DNA of 64,000 nucleotides from Pseudonocardia sulfidoxydans NBRC 16205 (GTDB lineage Bacteria > Actinomycetota > Actinomycetes > Mycobacteriales > Pseudonocardiaceae). Shown here in pieces: positions 42,262-50,738 of this stretch (position 1 is its first letter; the number at the start of each line of letters is the position of its first letter). Position numbers and translations under genes: made by a program. Under the pieces are notes generated by a model. It worked only from the letters and a program-made list of their open reading frames with translations, did not search any database and was not told the DNA's origin. The stretch is taken from contig NZ_BJVJ01000001.1 of NCBI RefSeq assembly GCF_007989085.1, positions 213,105-277,104 on the forward strand, in the 5' to 3' direction.

Positions 42262-43557
42262 ATGCCCACCACGTGGACGAACTGGGCCGGCACCGCGACC
42301 GCCACGCCCTCCGACACCGCCGGACCCGCGACCGTCGAGGAGCTGCAGCGGATCGTGGCGCGGGCGTCGGCGGCAGGGCTGCGGGTGAAGGCCCTCGGGT
42401 CGGGTCACTCGTTCACCCCGATCGCGGTGACCGACGGGCTCGCGCTGCGGCTGGAGCGTCTGCGCGGCATCGTCTCCGCCGATCCGGCGACGGGCCTCGC
42501 CACGGTCCTCGCCGGCACCACCCTCCACGAGCTCGGCCCCGCGCTGTGGGAGCGGGGCCTGGCGATGCCCAACCTCGGCGACATCGACGTCCAGACCGTC
42601 GCCGGGGCCCTCGCCACCGGCACCCACGGAACCGGGGCGACGCTCGGCGGGCTCGGCACGCAGGTGGCCGGGATGCAGCTCGTCCTCGCCGACGGCACCC
42701 TGCTCGACTGCCCCGTCGACGACCTCCCGGCGGCGGCGGTCGGTCTCGGCGCGCTCGGGATCGTCGCGACGGTGACGCTGCGCTGCGTGCCGGCGTTCCT
42801 GTTGCACGCGCACGAGACCCCTGCCGCGTTCGACGAGGTGCTGAGCGAGCCGGGGACGTTCGACGCGTTCACGAAGGCCCACGACCACGCGGAGCTGTAC
42901 TGGTTCCCGCACACCCGCCGGCTGCTGACGAAGCGGAACGACCGTACGGCCGAGGAGCAGAGGCCGCTGCCGCGGTGGCGGCGCATCCTCGACGACGAGC
43001 TGCTGTCCAACACCGTGTTCGGATGGTCGAACCGGGCGTGCGCTGCGCGCCCGTCGCTGATCCCGCGGGTCAACGCGATCGCCACCCGGGCACTGAGCGC
43101 ACGCACGTTCGTCGACCGGTCCTACCGGGTGTTCGCGACGCCGCGGCGGGTCCGCTTCCGCGAGACCGAGTACGCGCTGCCCCGCGAGGCGGTCCCGCAG
43201 GCGATCGCCGGGATCGAGGACTGGTTGCGGCGCAGCGGCGAACGTGTCGCGTTCCCGGTCGAGGTGCGCGTCGCCGCGGCCGACGACGTGTGGCTCTCCA
43301 CCGCGTACGGCCGCGACAGCGGCTACGTCGCCGTCCACCAGTACGTCGGTGTGGACCACACGCGGTACTTCGACGCGGCCGAGTCGATCCTGCGGGGCCT
43401 GGGCGGGCGTCCGCACTGGGGCAAGATGCACTCGCTCGCCGCCGACGACCTCGCCGCCCTCTACCCGCGGTTCGACGACTTCCGCGCCGTCCGCGACCGC
43501 CTCGACCCGCACCGGACGTTCACCAACCCGTACCTGCGGCGGGTCCTCGGGGACTGA
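42262..43557 (+). CDS. FAD-linked sugar-lactone oxidase (D-arabinono-1,4-lactone oxidase family)
   Basis: A 431-residue VAO-fold flavoprotein: the FAD domain has LRVKALGSGHSFTPIAVTDG and IDVQTVAGALATGTHGTGATLGGLGTQVAGMQLV. The ALO domain ends with SGYVAVHQYVG and GGRPHWGKMHSL, the C-terminal His-Trp-Gly-Lys motif conserved in aldono-lactone oxidases and alditol oxidases. The usual covalent-FAD His (GHS) is present. It oxidises an aldonolactone or polyol with O2 or another acceptor. It is probably controlled by the divergent TetR protein through the palindrome at 42231. Confidence 0.88.
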   Translation: MPTTWTNWAGTATATPSDTAGPATVEELQRIVARASAAGLRVKALGSGHSFTPIAVTDGLALRLERLRGIVSADPATGLATVLAGTTLHELGPALWERGLAMPNLGDIDVQTVAGALATGTHGTGATLGGLGTQVAGMQLVLADGTLLDCPVDDLPAAAVGLGALGIVATVTLRCVPAFLLHAHETPAAFDEVLSEPGTFDAFTKAHDHAELYWFPHTRRLLTKRNDRTAEEQRPLPRWRRILDDELLSNTVFGWSNRACAARPSLIPRVNAIATRALSARTFVDRSYRVFATPRRVRFRETEYALPREAVPQAIAGIEDWLRRSGERVAFPVEVRVAAADDVWLSTAYGRDSGYVAVHQYVGVDHTRYFDAAESILRGLGGRPHWGKMHSLAADDLAALYPRFDDFRAVRDRLDPHRTFTNPYLRRVLGD

Positions 43558-43576
43558 GCTGGGAGCATCGGCGTCC

Positions 43577-44026
43577 ATGCGGCGCAGTGCGGGGATCCTG
43601 TTGCACCGGGCGGGCCCGGAGGTCCTGTTGGGACACATGGGCGGCCCGTTCTGGGCACGCAAGGACGCGCACGCGTGGTCGATCCCCAAGGGCGAGCACG
43701 GCGACGACGAGGAACCGCGTGCGGCGGCGGTGCGCGAGTTCGCCGAGGAGCTCGGCTCGCCGGTACCCGAGGGTGAGCTCGTCGACCTCGGCACCGTCCG
43801 CGGGTCGGGCAAGCTGATCGCCGCGTTCGCGCTGGCCGGGGACCTCGACGCGGACGCGATCGTCAGCAACATGTTCGAGGTGGAGTGGCCGCCGAGGTCG
43901 GGGCGGATGCAGGAGTTCCCCGAGATCGACCGGGCCGCGTGGTTCACCCTCGACGAGGCGCGGGAGAAGATCGTCAAGGGGCAGGCCGTGTTCCTCGACC
44001 GGTTGAAGGAACATGTCTCGTCGTGA
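43577..44026 (+). CDS. Nudix hydrolase family protein
   Basis: A 149-residue protein with a complete Nudix box starting at GEHGDDEEPRAAAVREFAEELGS (G-x5-E-x7-REFAEELG). The N-terminus RRSAGILLHRAGPEVLLGHMGGPFWARKDAHAWSIPKG is that of actinobacterial NUDIX proteins of unknown substrate. It hydrolyses a nucleoside-diphosphate-linked compound using Mg. The ATG at 43577 lies 19 nt after the oxidase stop. Confidence 0.87.
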   Translation: MRRSAGILLHRAGPEVLLGHMGGPFWARKDAHAWSIPKGEHGDDEEPRAAAVREFAEELGSPVPEGELVDLGTVRGSGKLIAAFALAGDLDADAIVSNMFEVEWPPRSGRMQEFPEIDRAAWFTLDEAREKIVKGQAVFLDRLKEHVSS

Positions 44027-44063
44027 GACGCCACCCGCCCCGGGAGGGCAATAGGGTGCGACG

Positions 44064-44924
44064 ATGGCGCGCTCCGCACTCATGGTCGGCACCTCCGACG
44101 GCACCCGGCTCGTCGGCCAGCGATGGACCACCGACGGCGACGCGAAAGCCGCGATCGTCCTCGCCCACGGGATGGGCGAGCACTCGCTGCGCTACGACGC
44201 CCTCGGCAAGGACCTGTCCGCCGCGGGCTACGACCTGCTGGCCGTCGACCATCGTGGACACGGCCGCACCGCCGGCATCGCCGGGACCGCGCTGGGCGAC
44301 TTCGGAGACGCCGGCTGGGACGGGGTCGTCGCCGACTACGCGCTGACCGTCCGCAGCACCGTCGGCGAGCGCCCCGACCTGCCGGTCATCGCGCTCGGCC
44401 ACTCCATGGGCTCGTGGGTCGTGCAGCAGTTCCTGCTCGACCACGCCGCCGACGTCACCGGTGCCGTGCTGTCGGGTTCCGGCGCGCTCGACCTGCTCGC
44501 CGCGGCCGTCGACCCGTCCGCCGACGTCGATCTCAGCGCCTTCAACGCCCCCTTCGCCCCCGCCCGGACCGACTACGACTGGCTCTCCCGCGACGAGGCC
44601 GAGGTCGACGCCTACGTCGCGGAACCGTTGTGCGGCTTCGGTCTCGACGCCACGAGCGCCGCCGGGATGTGGGCGGCCGCCGACCGGATGACGAAGCCGT
44701 CGGTACCCGGCGGTTTCCCGCTGCTGGTCCTCGCCGGCACCGCCGACCCGGTCAACGCCGGGCTCACGGCGCTGGAGCCGCTGGTCGACCGCTACCGCAC
44801 CGCGGGCGCCGACGTCACCACGCGCTACTACACCGACGCCCGGCACGAGGTGTTCAACGAGACCAACCGCGACGAGGTCGTCGCCGACCTCGTGTCCTGG
44901 CTGGACGGTGTCGCGGCCCGCTGA
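44064..44924 (+). CDS. Alpha/beta hydrolase, monoacylglycerol lipase / lysophospholipase-like
   Basis: A 286-residue serine hydrolase: oxyanion HGMGEHSLRY, VDHRGHGRT, nucleophile S114 in GHSMGSW, acid in AGTADPVN and His in DARHEVFNE. This is the pattern of bacterial monoacylglycerol lipases. TAGGGT lies 6 nt before the ATG, so the gene is probably leaderless with its own promoter. It converges with the TetR gene 3 nt away. Confidence 0.88.
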   Translation: MARSALMVGTSDGTRLVGQRWTTDGDAKAAIVLAHGMGEHSLRYDALGKDLSAAGYDLLAVDHRGHGRTAGIAGTALGDFGDAGWDGVVADYALTVRSTVGERPDLPVIALGHSMGSWVVQQFLLDHAADVTGAVLSGSGALDLLAAAVDPSADVDLSAFNAPFAPARTDYDWLSRDEAEVDAYVAEPLCGFGLDATSAAGMWAAADRMTKPSVPGGFPLLVLAGTADPVNAGLTALEPLVDRYRTAGADVTTRYYTDARHEVFNETNRDEVVADLVSWLDGVAAR

Positions 44925-44927
44925 CGC

Positions 44928-45521
44928 TCAGGCCGCGCCCACCAGCCGCATCGCGAGATCGCCGTAGCGGTAGGCGATCTCGTCGACCGAGAACTCCTCG
45001 CCGTCGCGGAACCACACCGAGACGCCGACGCCCATGTCGAGGATCGAGTACGTCGTCAGCCGCACCGAACCGACGCGGAACCGGCCCTCGGCGACGCCGC
45101 GCTCCACGAGCACCCGGAACCCCCGCTCGTAGTCGCGGCGCCGGGCGGCCATCGCGGCCCGGGCCCCCTCCGACAGGTGCCGCAGCTCCCGGGTACCGAC
45201 GAACGCCTCCAGCCGGTGCCGGGCATGGAACCGGACGTGCGCCTCGACGGCGCGGCGCAGCTGGTCGCCGACGTCGTCGGTGGAACCCACGGCGACCCGG
45301 TGGTCGCGCAGGACCGTCTCGATCGAGGTCTCCATGATCTCGACCAGAAGGTCCTGTTTGGACGCGACATGCTTGTACAGGCTGGGCCCGCGGACGTTCA
45401 CCGCGCGACCGATGTCGTCCATCGTCGTCGCGAGATACCCCTTGTCCGCGAACAGCTCCAGGGCGGCGGCGACGATGTCGGCCCGCCGGACCCGAGTGCG
45501 CGCCAGACCCGCGGTGCTCAC
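44928..45521 (-). CDS. TetR-family transcriptional regulator
   Basis: A 197-residue protein with HTH RRADIVAAALELFADKGYLATTMDDIGRAVNVRGPSLYKHVASKQDLLVEIMETSIETVL and a TetR_C (KstR2/FadR-like) effector half. The GTG at 45521 overlaps the stop of the Rieske oxygenase gene (GTGA), so the regulator is made from the same transcript as the enzyme it probably controls. Confidence 0.87.
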   Translation of the reverse strand: MSTAGLARTRVRRADIVAAALELFADKGYLATTMDDIGRAVNVRGPSLYKHVASKQDLLVEIMETSIETVLRDHRVAVGSTDDVGDQLRRAVEAHVRFHARHRLEAFVGTRELRHLSEGARAAMAARRRDYERGFRVLVERGVAEGRFRVGSVRLTTYSILDMGVGVSVWFRDGEEFSVDEIAYRYGDLAMRLVGAA

Positions 45522-46678
45522 GGGTCGATCCCGTTGCGGCGCAGCTCCGCGTGCACGCCCTCGTGGAAGTGCTGCAACGCGATCTCGTTGCGGCCGAACG
45601 CGAGCTCGGGCACCGCGCCGGTGCGCAGGTTGCGCTGCACGCGCTCCATCGTCGCGAAGTCCTCCTCGAGGATCGTGTCGAGCAGGATGCGCCAGTTGCG
45701 CTCCCAGTGCCGGCGTGCGCTGTCGGTCGTCGCCGGCTCGGGGGTGAGCATGAGCCCCTCCGCGGTGCACGTGCCGTCGCCCGTGCCGGGATAGAAGCGC
45801 CACATCTCGATGTGGTCCATCTGCCAGGTCAGGATCGTGTTGGGGAAGACGAGGTGCACGAGCGAGCTGTGCGGGTAGACCGTGCGCTCCTGCGCGGGCC
45901 CGGCCGCCATCTCCATGAAGCTGTTGCGCACGGCCGAGTACCGGTGGTGCAGCCCGTACCCGGTGTAGGCGCCCACGTTGCCGACGAAGAACGGCCCGAC
46001 CGTCTTCTTGTGCAGGTAGGCGAGGTGGAACACCTCGAGGAAGGTGTCGACGCCGCACTTCCAGTCGAACGGCTGCGACATGACGACGCGGTCCCACAGC
46101 GTGAACGACGCCAGGTCGAGGTCGGCGATCTCCGACTCGAACTCGTCCCCCAGGTGCGAGGTGAGGTCGAGTGCGCCGCCGGGTTTCGGCAGCGTCCACA
46201 CGATGCCGTGGCGCTCCTCGGTGGGCAGCTCCACGAGGCCGTGGGCGTCGCGGTCGAGGCCCTCGAAACCATCCCGGTCGACGGTCGATCGCAACCGCCC
46301 GGCCCGGTCGTAGGACCAGGCGTGGTACTCGCAGCTGAACGTCCGCCGGGTGCCCGCCGGCTCGGCGCACACGACGTTCCCGCGGTGCCGGCAGACGTTG
46401 ACCAGGCAACGGGCGACGCCGTCGTCCCCGCGGACGGTGAGCACCGGGAGATCGCCGATCTGCGACGTCGTGAACGCGCCCGGGCCGGGCACCTCGGCGC
46501 TCGTGGCGACGGGCAGCGGGTACTCGCGGAACAGCAGCTCCCGCTCGGCGGCGTGCCGCGCGGGGTCGGTGTAGGACGCCGCGGGCTCGTACCGGACCTC
46601 CGGCGCCATCGCGGTGGTGCGCCGCTCCACCAGGTCGGTCAGCTCGGCGATCAACTGCTGCTCGGCAGTGGCGTCCAC
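45518..46678 (-). CDS. Rieske aromatic ring-hydroxylating oxygenase alpha subunit-like protein
   Basis: A 386-residue oxygenase: Rieske ligands in C-R-H-RGNVV and C-E-Y-H-AW, and iron ligands in VDTFLEVFHLAYLH (His, His) with an Asp in LEEDFATMERVQRNL. The arrangement with the CEYHAWSYDRAGRL segment matches ring-hydroxylating dioxygenase alpha subunits and related single-subunit oxygenases. No beta subunit, ferredoxin or reductase is encoded nearby. The substrate is unknown. Coupled to the TetR gene that follows it. Confidence 0.88.
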   Translation of the reverse strand: MDATAEQQLIAELTDLVERRTTAMAPEVRYEPAASYTDPARHAAERELLFREYPLPVATSAEVPGPGAFTTSQIGDLPVLTVRGDDGVARCLVNVCRHRGNVVCAEPAGTRRTFSCEYHAWSYDRAGRLRSTVDRDGFEGLDRDAHGLVELPTEERHGIVWTLPKPGGALDLTSHLGDEFESEIADLDLASFTLWDRVVMSQPFDWKCGVDTFLEVFHLAYLHKKTVGPFFVGNVGAYTGYGLHHRYSAVRNSFMEMAAGPAQERTVYPHSSLVHLVFPNTILTWQMDHIEMWRFYPGTGDGTCTAEGLMLTPEPATTDSARRHWERNWRILLDTILEEDFATMERVQRNLRTGAVPELAFGRNEIALQHFHEGVHAELRRNGIDP

Positions 46679-46995
46679 GTCGACACCGTCCTTCCCCTCG
46701 ACCGCCCCAGGCTAACAACAGCTAGCCGCAACGACCAGGCATTCCACGAACCGACGTCACAGCCGCTACCGGTTCCTAGTCTCCTGACCGCCGAACACAC
46801 CAACACCCGCCGAGTCCGACACCGGACTGGTTCGATCACGACCCGGACCAGTACCACGTCGAGCTCGCGGGCGGTCGAGCTTCTAGCGGATCGCACCCGC
46901 TTCGTACAGGGGTCTGTTCAACATTTACTCTTTCGGAACGTTTCCCCGATCGTGCGGCCGGCGCAGCGGGGACCGTCCGACAGGAGGCCGACCGC
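46679..46995. promoter_or_regulatory. Divergent intergenic region, no gene seen
   Basis: The 317-bp gap between the Rieske gene and the membrane-protein gene is locally AT-richer. It holds an inverted repeat GGCTA-N8-TAGCC (46710-46727), 32 bp before the Rieske start, a candidate TetR operator. It also has GGAACGTTTCC (46935-46945), a perfect 11-bp palindrome whose GGAAC resembles an ECF-sigma -35 without a matching -10. AGGAGG at 46982-46987 serves the gene at 46996. Confidence 0.5.
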
Positions 46996-47667
46996 ATGCG
47001 CGACCGTCCGGAGGGGGCGACCTCGCTCCTGACGGTCGCCGCCATCGCGGCGGCGGGCTGGCTCGCGAGCCAGGCGTTGACGCTCGTGGCGTACGCGGGC
47101 TGTACCGACGACGCGGTCGCCGACGGCCTGCTGGCCGGTACGGCCCGCTGGCTCCCGGCGGCCCTCGCGCTCACGGCGTCGGTTGCGCTCGTCGCCGTCG
47201 CCACGGCCGCGGTCACCGGTCGGCCCACGACCGCGACCGAGCGCCGCGAGCCGCGGTGCGGGGCGGGTTGGGCCGCGCTGGGGTCGCTGGCGTTCCTCCT
47301 GGTCGAGTACGTCGAGTACGTGACGGTGTGGCACGCGGCTCCGCCGGCCGTGCTGCTCGCGCTCGGTGTCGTCGTGCACGCGGGCGTCGCTGCGGCGCTG
47401 TCCCGGTCGGCGCGGACGTGGGTCCGGCGGGCGCGGGGCGTCGCCGCCCCGGCGGGCGCCCCGGTCCCGGCCGGGCCGGCGGGAACCGGGGTGCGCACGG
47501 GGGTCGTGGTCGCAGCGCCGGGGTGGTCGCCGTGGGTGGTGCCGCACCGTCGTGGGCCGCCCGAGGTCAGTCCTCAGGCCTTCCCCCGACGTCGCCGGGC
47601 ACCCAGCGGTGCCCGTCCCACCACCGAGGATCCCGCGTGTCCGAAGTACACACCCATCCTGTCGTGA
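46996..47667 (+). CDS. Membrane protein, hypothetical
   Basis: A 223-residue protein with about four membrane helices in residues 8-130 (LLTVAAIAAAGWLASQALTLVAY; ALALTASVALVAVATAAV; LGSLAFLLVEYVEYVTVW; AVLLALGVVVHAGVAAAL) and a proline- and arginine-rich C-terminal tail. It has a strong AGGAGG site 8 nt before the ATG. It overlaps the next gene by 31 nt, and the tail has no sign of conservation. No family recognised. Confidence 0.6.
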   Translation: MRDRPEGATSLLTVAAIAAAGWLASQALTLVAYAGCTDDAVADGLLAGTARWLPAALALTASVALVAVATAAVTGRPTTATERREPRCGAGWAALGSLAFLLVEYVEYVTVWHAAPPAVLLALGVVVHAGVAAALSRSARTWVRRARGVAAPAGAPVPAGPAGTGVRTGVVVAAPGWSPWVVPHRRGPPEVSPQAFPRRRRAPSGARPTTEDPACPKYTPILS

Positions 47668-48860
47668 CCCCCGAGCTCGCCGCCGAGTGGGACGACCTCG
47701 TCGACCGTGTCGGGGCAACGCCCTTCCACCGGCCGGGCTGGTTCGCCGCCTGGTGGGACGCGTTCGGCGAGGGCAGGCGTCGCATCGTGACCGTGCGCCG
47801 CGGCGCCGAGCTGGTTGCCGTGATGCCGCTGGTGGAGCGCCACGGTGTCGTGCGCAGCGCGACGAACTGGCACAGCTTCGTGTCCGGTCCCGTCGCCGTC
47901 GACGACCTGGCCCGCACCGCCCTGCTCGACCACGTCCTCTCGCACGGCCGCCGGCTCGACCTCAGCCACCTCACGACGCTGGTGAGCGACTCGACGGCGG
48001 ACACGCTCGCCCGGCGACGCGCCCACGTGCGCCGTGAGGTCGTGCAGCGCTCCCCCTACGTGCCGGGCGACGTGACGTTCGAGTCCTATGTGGAGCGGCG
48101 GGAGGCGCGCCGGGTCCGGCAGCTGCAGCGCAACCGGCGCAAGCTGGAGAAGCTCGGCCCGGTCCGGCACGTCGCCGACGGGGGCACGGCAGGCGTCGAG
48201 AGGGCCGTGGCGCGGTTCCTGGAGATCGAGGCGAGCGGCTGGAAGGGCGAGTCCGGGACGGCGATCCTGTCCGACGACCGGACCCGCGCCTTCTACGGCG
48301 GACTCACGGCGTGGGCGGGCGCGGCCGGGATTCTGCGGGTGTCGTTCCTGGAGGTCGACGGCCACGCGATCGCGGGTGAGCTGTGTCTCGAGGACGACTA
48401 CGCGACCTACCCGCTCAAGGCCAGCTACGAGCCCGACCACCGGCAGTACTCGCCCGGGCTGATCCTGCTGTTCGAGCAGATCCGGACGTCGGTCGAGAGC
48501 GGGCGCAGCTACGAGTTCATGGGCTCGGCCGAGCCGTACAAGATGCGGTGGGCCGACGACGTGCGCGACATCCACCGCCTGGACGTGTATCCCGCGACGT
48601 TCGCCGGCCGGGCGACGCTGCTGGCCGACGCGGGTGTGCGCACCGCCCGGCGTGGCGCGGGTCGCGGCAGGAGGCTGGCGCTCGGGGCACGCGACCGGGC
48701 CCGCACGCTCCTCGCGCGCCGTCTCCCGGCCGGCAGCGACCCGGTCACGGAGCTGCCTGCGCAGCGGACCGGCGCCGAGGCGGGGGCGGTCGCGCCCGCG
48801 GCGGGCACCCGTTCCGGGTCGTCGGACGCCCGGCCCAGGAGCGCGACGACGCCGTCGTAG
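47637..48860 (+). CDS. GNAT acetyltransferase, CelD/BcsL type
   Basis: A 407-residue protein: an N-terminal ATPFHRPGWFAAWWDAFGEGRRRIVTVRRGAELVAVMPL region, VERREARRVRQLQRNRRKLEKLG, FLEIEASGWKGESGTAILSD, and RVSFLEVDGHAIAGELCLEDDYATYPLKASYEPDHRQYSPGLILLFEQI. This is the two-lobed Acetyltransf_6 (CelD-like) fold often found in polysaccharide or glycolipid pathways. Its C-terminus from about residue 330 is disordered. GTG at 47637 with GAGGA upstream. The substrate is unknown. Confidence 0.82.
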   Translation: MSEVHTHPVVTPELAAEWDDLVDRVGATPFHRPGWFAAWWDAFGEGRRRIVTVRRGAELVAVMPLVERHGVVRSATNWHSFVSGPVAVDDLARTALLDHVLSHGRRLDLSHLTTLVSDSTADTLARRRAHVRREVVQRSPYVPGDVTFESYVERREARRVRQLQRNRRKLEKLGPVRHVADGGTAGVERAVARFLEIEASGWKGESGTAILSDDRTRAFYGGLTAWAGAAGILRVSFLEVDGHAIAGELCLEDDYATYPLKASYEPDHRQYSPGLILLFEQIRTSVESGRSYEFMGSAEPYKMRWADDVRDIHRLDVYPATFAGRATLLADAGVRTARRGAGRGRRLALGARDRARTLLARRLPAGSDPVTELPAQRTGAEAGAVAPAAGTRSGSSDARPRSATTPS

Positions 48861-48877
48861 CCGGGCCGCCGCGACAC

Positions 48878-48923
48878 AACTGCACAGGCAGAACTGGACA
48901 GTCTGAACTGAAGAAATTACGGT
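48878..48923. promoter_or_regulatory. MarR-gene promoter with 14-bp direct repeats
   Basis: AACTG occurs at 48878, 48892 and 48906, exactly 14 bp apart; the first two units extend to AACTGSACAGKC. Within them ACTGGACAGT (48893-48902) is a palindrome. TACGGT (48918-48923), a TANNNT -10, lies 7 nt before the ATG at 48931, so the repeats cover the -35 region of a leaderless promoter. Confidence 0.5.
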
Positions 48924-48930
48924 GGGCGGC

Positions 48931-49371
48931 ATGCCCGCAGCGCTGTCCGAGTCCGCCGCCCACGCCGCACGCGACGTCCGCGTGCTCGTCGGACGGCTGC
49001 GCCGACGCCTGCGCCAGACCTACGACAACGCCGACCTCACCCCGTCGCAGACCTCCGCGCTGAGCCGCATCGGACGCGCCGGTCCGCTGTCGGCGAGCGA
49101 CCTGGCCGCCGCCGAACGCGTCCGCCCGCAGTCGATCGCGGCGACGCTCGCCGTGCTGGAGGAGCGCGGCCTCACCGAGCGCCGGCCCGACCCCGGCGAC
49201 GGTCGTCGGCGGCTGCTCACCCTCACCCCCGCCGGCGCCGCGCTGCTCGACGACGGCCGCCGCGCCGGCGAGGAATGGCTGGCCAGAGCCCTGCAGGAGC
49301 AGCTCACCGAGGCCGAGCGGCGCACCGTCGTCGAGGCCATGGCGTTGCTCGACCGGGTCGTCGCACCGTGA
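48931..49371 (+). CDS. MarR-family transcriptional regulator
   Basis: A 146-residue winged-HTH protein: LRQTYDNADLTPSQTSALSRIGRAGPLSASDLAAAERVRPQSIAATLAVLEERGLTERRPDPGDGRRRLLTLTPAGAALL is the canonical MarR domain, with the beta-wing DPGDGRRR. It overlaps the MFS gene (GTGA) and probably represses it and itself until a toxic compound binds. The ATG at 48931 is preferred over a GTG at 48922, which would lie inside the -10 region. Confidence 0.9.
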   Translation: MPAALSESAAHAARDVRVLVGRLRRRLRQTYDNADLTPSQTSALSRIGRAGPLSASDLAAAERVRPQSIAATLAVLEERGLTERRPDPGDGRRRLLTLTPAGAALLDDGRRAGEEWLARALQEQLTEAERRTVVEAMALLDRVVAP

Positions 49372-50738
49372 GCCGCACCCGCGTCACCGACGCGTTCGAC
49401 CGCCGGCTGATCGCGCCGATGATGCTCGGCGCGACGCTCAACCCGGTCAACACGTCGATGATCGCGGTGTCGCTCGTGCCGATCGGGCTGGCGTTCGGGG
49501 CGCCACCGTCGGAGACCGCGTGGCTCGTGTCGGGCCTGTACCTGGCGACCGCCGTCGGGCAGCCCGTCGTCGGCAGGCTGATCGACGTCCACGGCCCGCG
49601 CCGCCTCTACCTCGTGGGCACCGCGCTGGCCGGGCTGGCCGGCGTCCTCGGCGCGCTCGCACCGTCGCTGTGGGTGCTCGTGATCGCCCGCGTCCTGCTC
49701 GGCTTCGGCACATGCGCCGGCTACCCGGCCGCGATGTACCTGATCCGCAGCGAGGGCACGCGCACCGGACAGGACAGCCCGGCGAGCGTCCTCGCCCTGC
49801 TGGCGATGGCCAGCCAGACCGTCGCCGTCGTGGGGCCGACGATCGCCGGGGTGCTCGTCGGGCTCGGCGGCTGGCGCGCGGTGTTCGCCGTCAACGTGCC
49901 GCTGGCCGTCGCCTGCCTGGTGCTCGGCGCGCTGCGGCTCCCCCGCCACACCGCGCCCGGCGACGGCGCGGCGCGTCCCCGCATCGACCTGCTCGGCATC
50001 GCGCTGTTCACCGTCACGCTGACGACGCTGCTGCTGTTCCTCATGTCGCCCTCGGCGGGCCACTGGTACCTGGTGCTCGTCGCCGTCGCAGCGGCCGCGG
50101 TGTTCGCGGTACGCGAGCTGCGCACCACGAACCCGTTCGTCGACCTGCGGGTGCTGGGCGGCAACCCCGCCCTGGTCGCGACGTACGTCCGCGCGCTGCT
50201 GACGTTCACGATCGGCTACGCCTTCATCTACGGCTTCACCCAGTGGCTCCAGGAGACGCGCGGACTCACCCCGACGCAGGCCGGGCTCGTCATGCTCCCG
50301 ATGTTCCTGACGACGGTCGTCGTCACCGCGCTGACCGGTCGCCACGGCGCGGTGCGCGCCAAGCTGGTCGTCGGCGCCGTCGCCCAGGTCGTGCTGGTCG
50401 CGCTGTTCCTGGTGCTCGGGGCCGGGAGCGGGATCTGGCTGCTCGTGCTGGTCGCCGTCGTCGGCGGGGTCGGGATGGGGCTGGGCGGTCTCGGCAACCA
50501 GAACGCCGTCTACCACCAGTCCGAACCGGAGCGGACCGCGTCGTCGGCCGGGCTGCTGCGGACGTTCTCCTACCTCGGCGCGATCGTCGCCGCCGCCGCG
50601 ACCGGCGGGTTCTTCGCCCACGGCGCCGACACCCCGGGCCTACACCGGCTGGCTGTGTTCCTGCTGGTCGTCGGCGGGATCTGCCTGGTCGTGACGCTGC
50701 CCGACCGGTCGCTCGCGCGGGTCGGCGCCGCCGGTTAG
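49368..50738 (+). CDS. MFS transporter, drug efflux type
   Basis: A 456-residue carrier with about 14 helices. MMLGATLNPVNTSMIAVSLVPIGLAFG is the helix-1 DHA2-type motif and GRLIDVHGPRRLYLVG the loop 2-3 motif. A proton-driven exporter is likely, controlled by the coupled MarR protein. Its last 4 nt overlap the convergent ligase gene's end. Confidence 0.87.
   Translation: MSRTRVTDAFDRRLIAPMMLGATLNPVNTSMIAVSLVPIGLAFGAPPSETAWLVSGLYLATAVGQPVVGRLIDVHGPRRLYLVGTALAGLAGVLGALAPSLWVLVIARVLLGFGTCAGYPAAMYLIRSEGTRTGQDSPASVLALLAMASQTVAVVGPTIAGVLVGLGGWRAVFAVNVPLAVACLVLGALRLPRHTAPGDGAARPRIDLLGIALFTVTLTTLLLFLMSPSAGHWYLVLVAVAAAAVFAVRELRTTNPFVDLRVLGGNPALVATYVRALLTFTIGYAFIYGFTQWLQETRGLTPTQAGLVMLPMFLTTVVVTALTGRHGAVRAKLVVGAVAQVVLVALFLVLGAGSGIWLLVLVAVVGGVGMGLGGLGNQNAVYHQSEPERTASSAGLLRTFSYLGAIVAAAATGGFFAHGADTPGLHRLAVFLLVVGGICLVVTLPDRSLARVGAAG

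Noticed and set aside
46935..46945. GGAAC as an ECF sigma factor promoter for the membrane protein gene
   Set aside because: No suitable -10 (CGTC type) occurs 16-17 bp downstream; only the palindromic character is kept as an observation.
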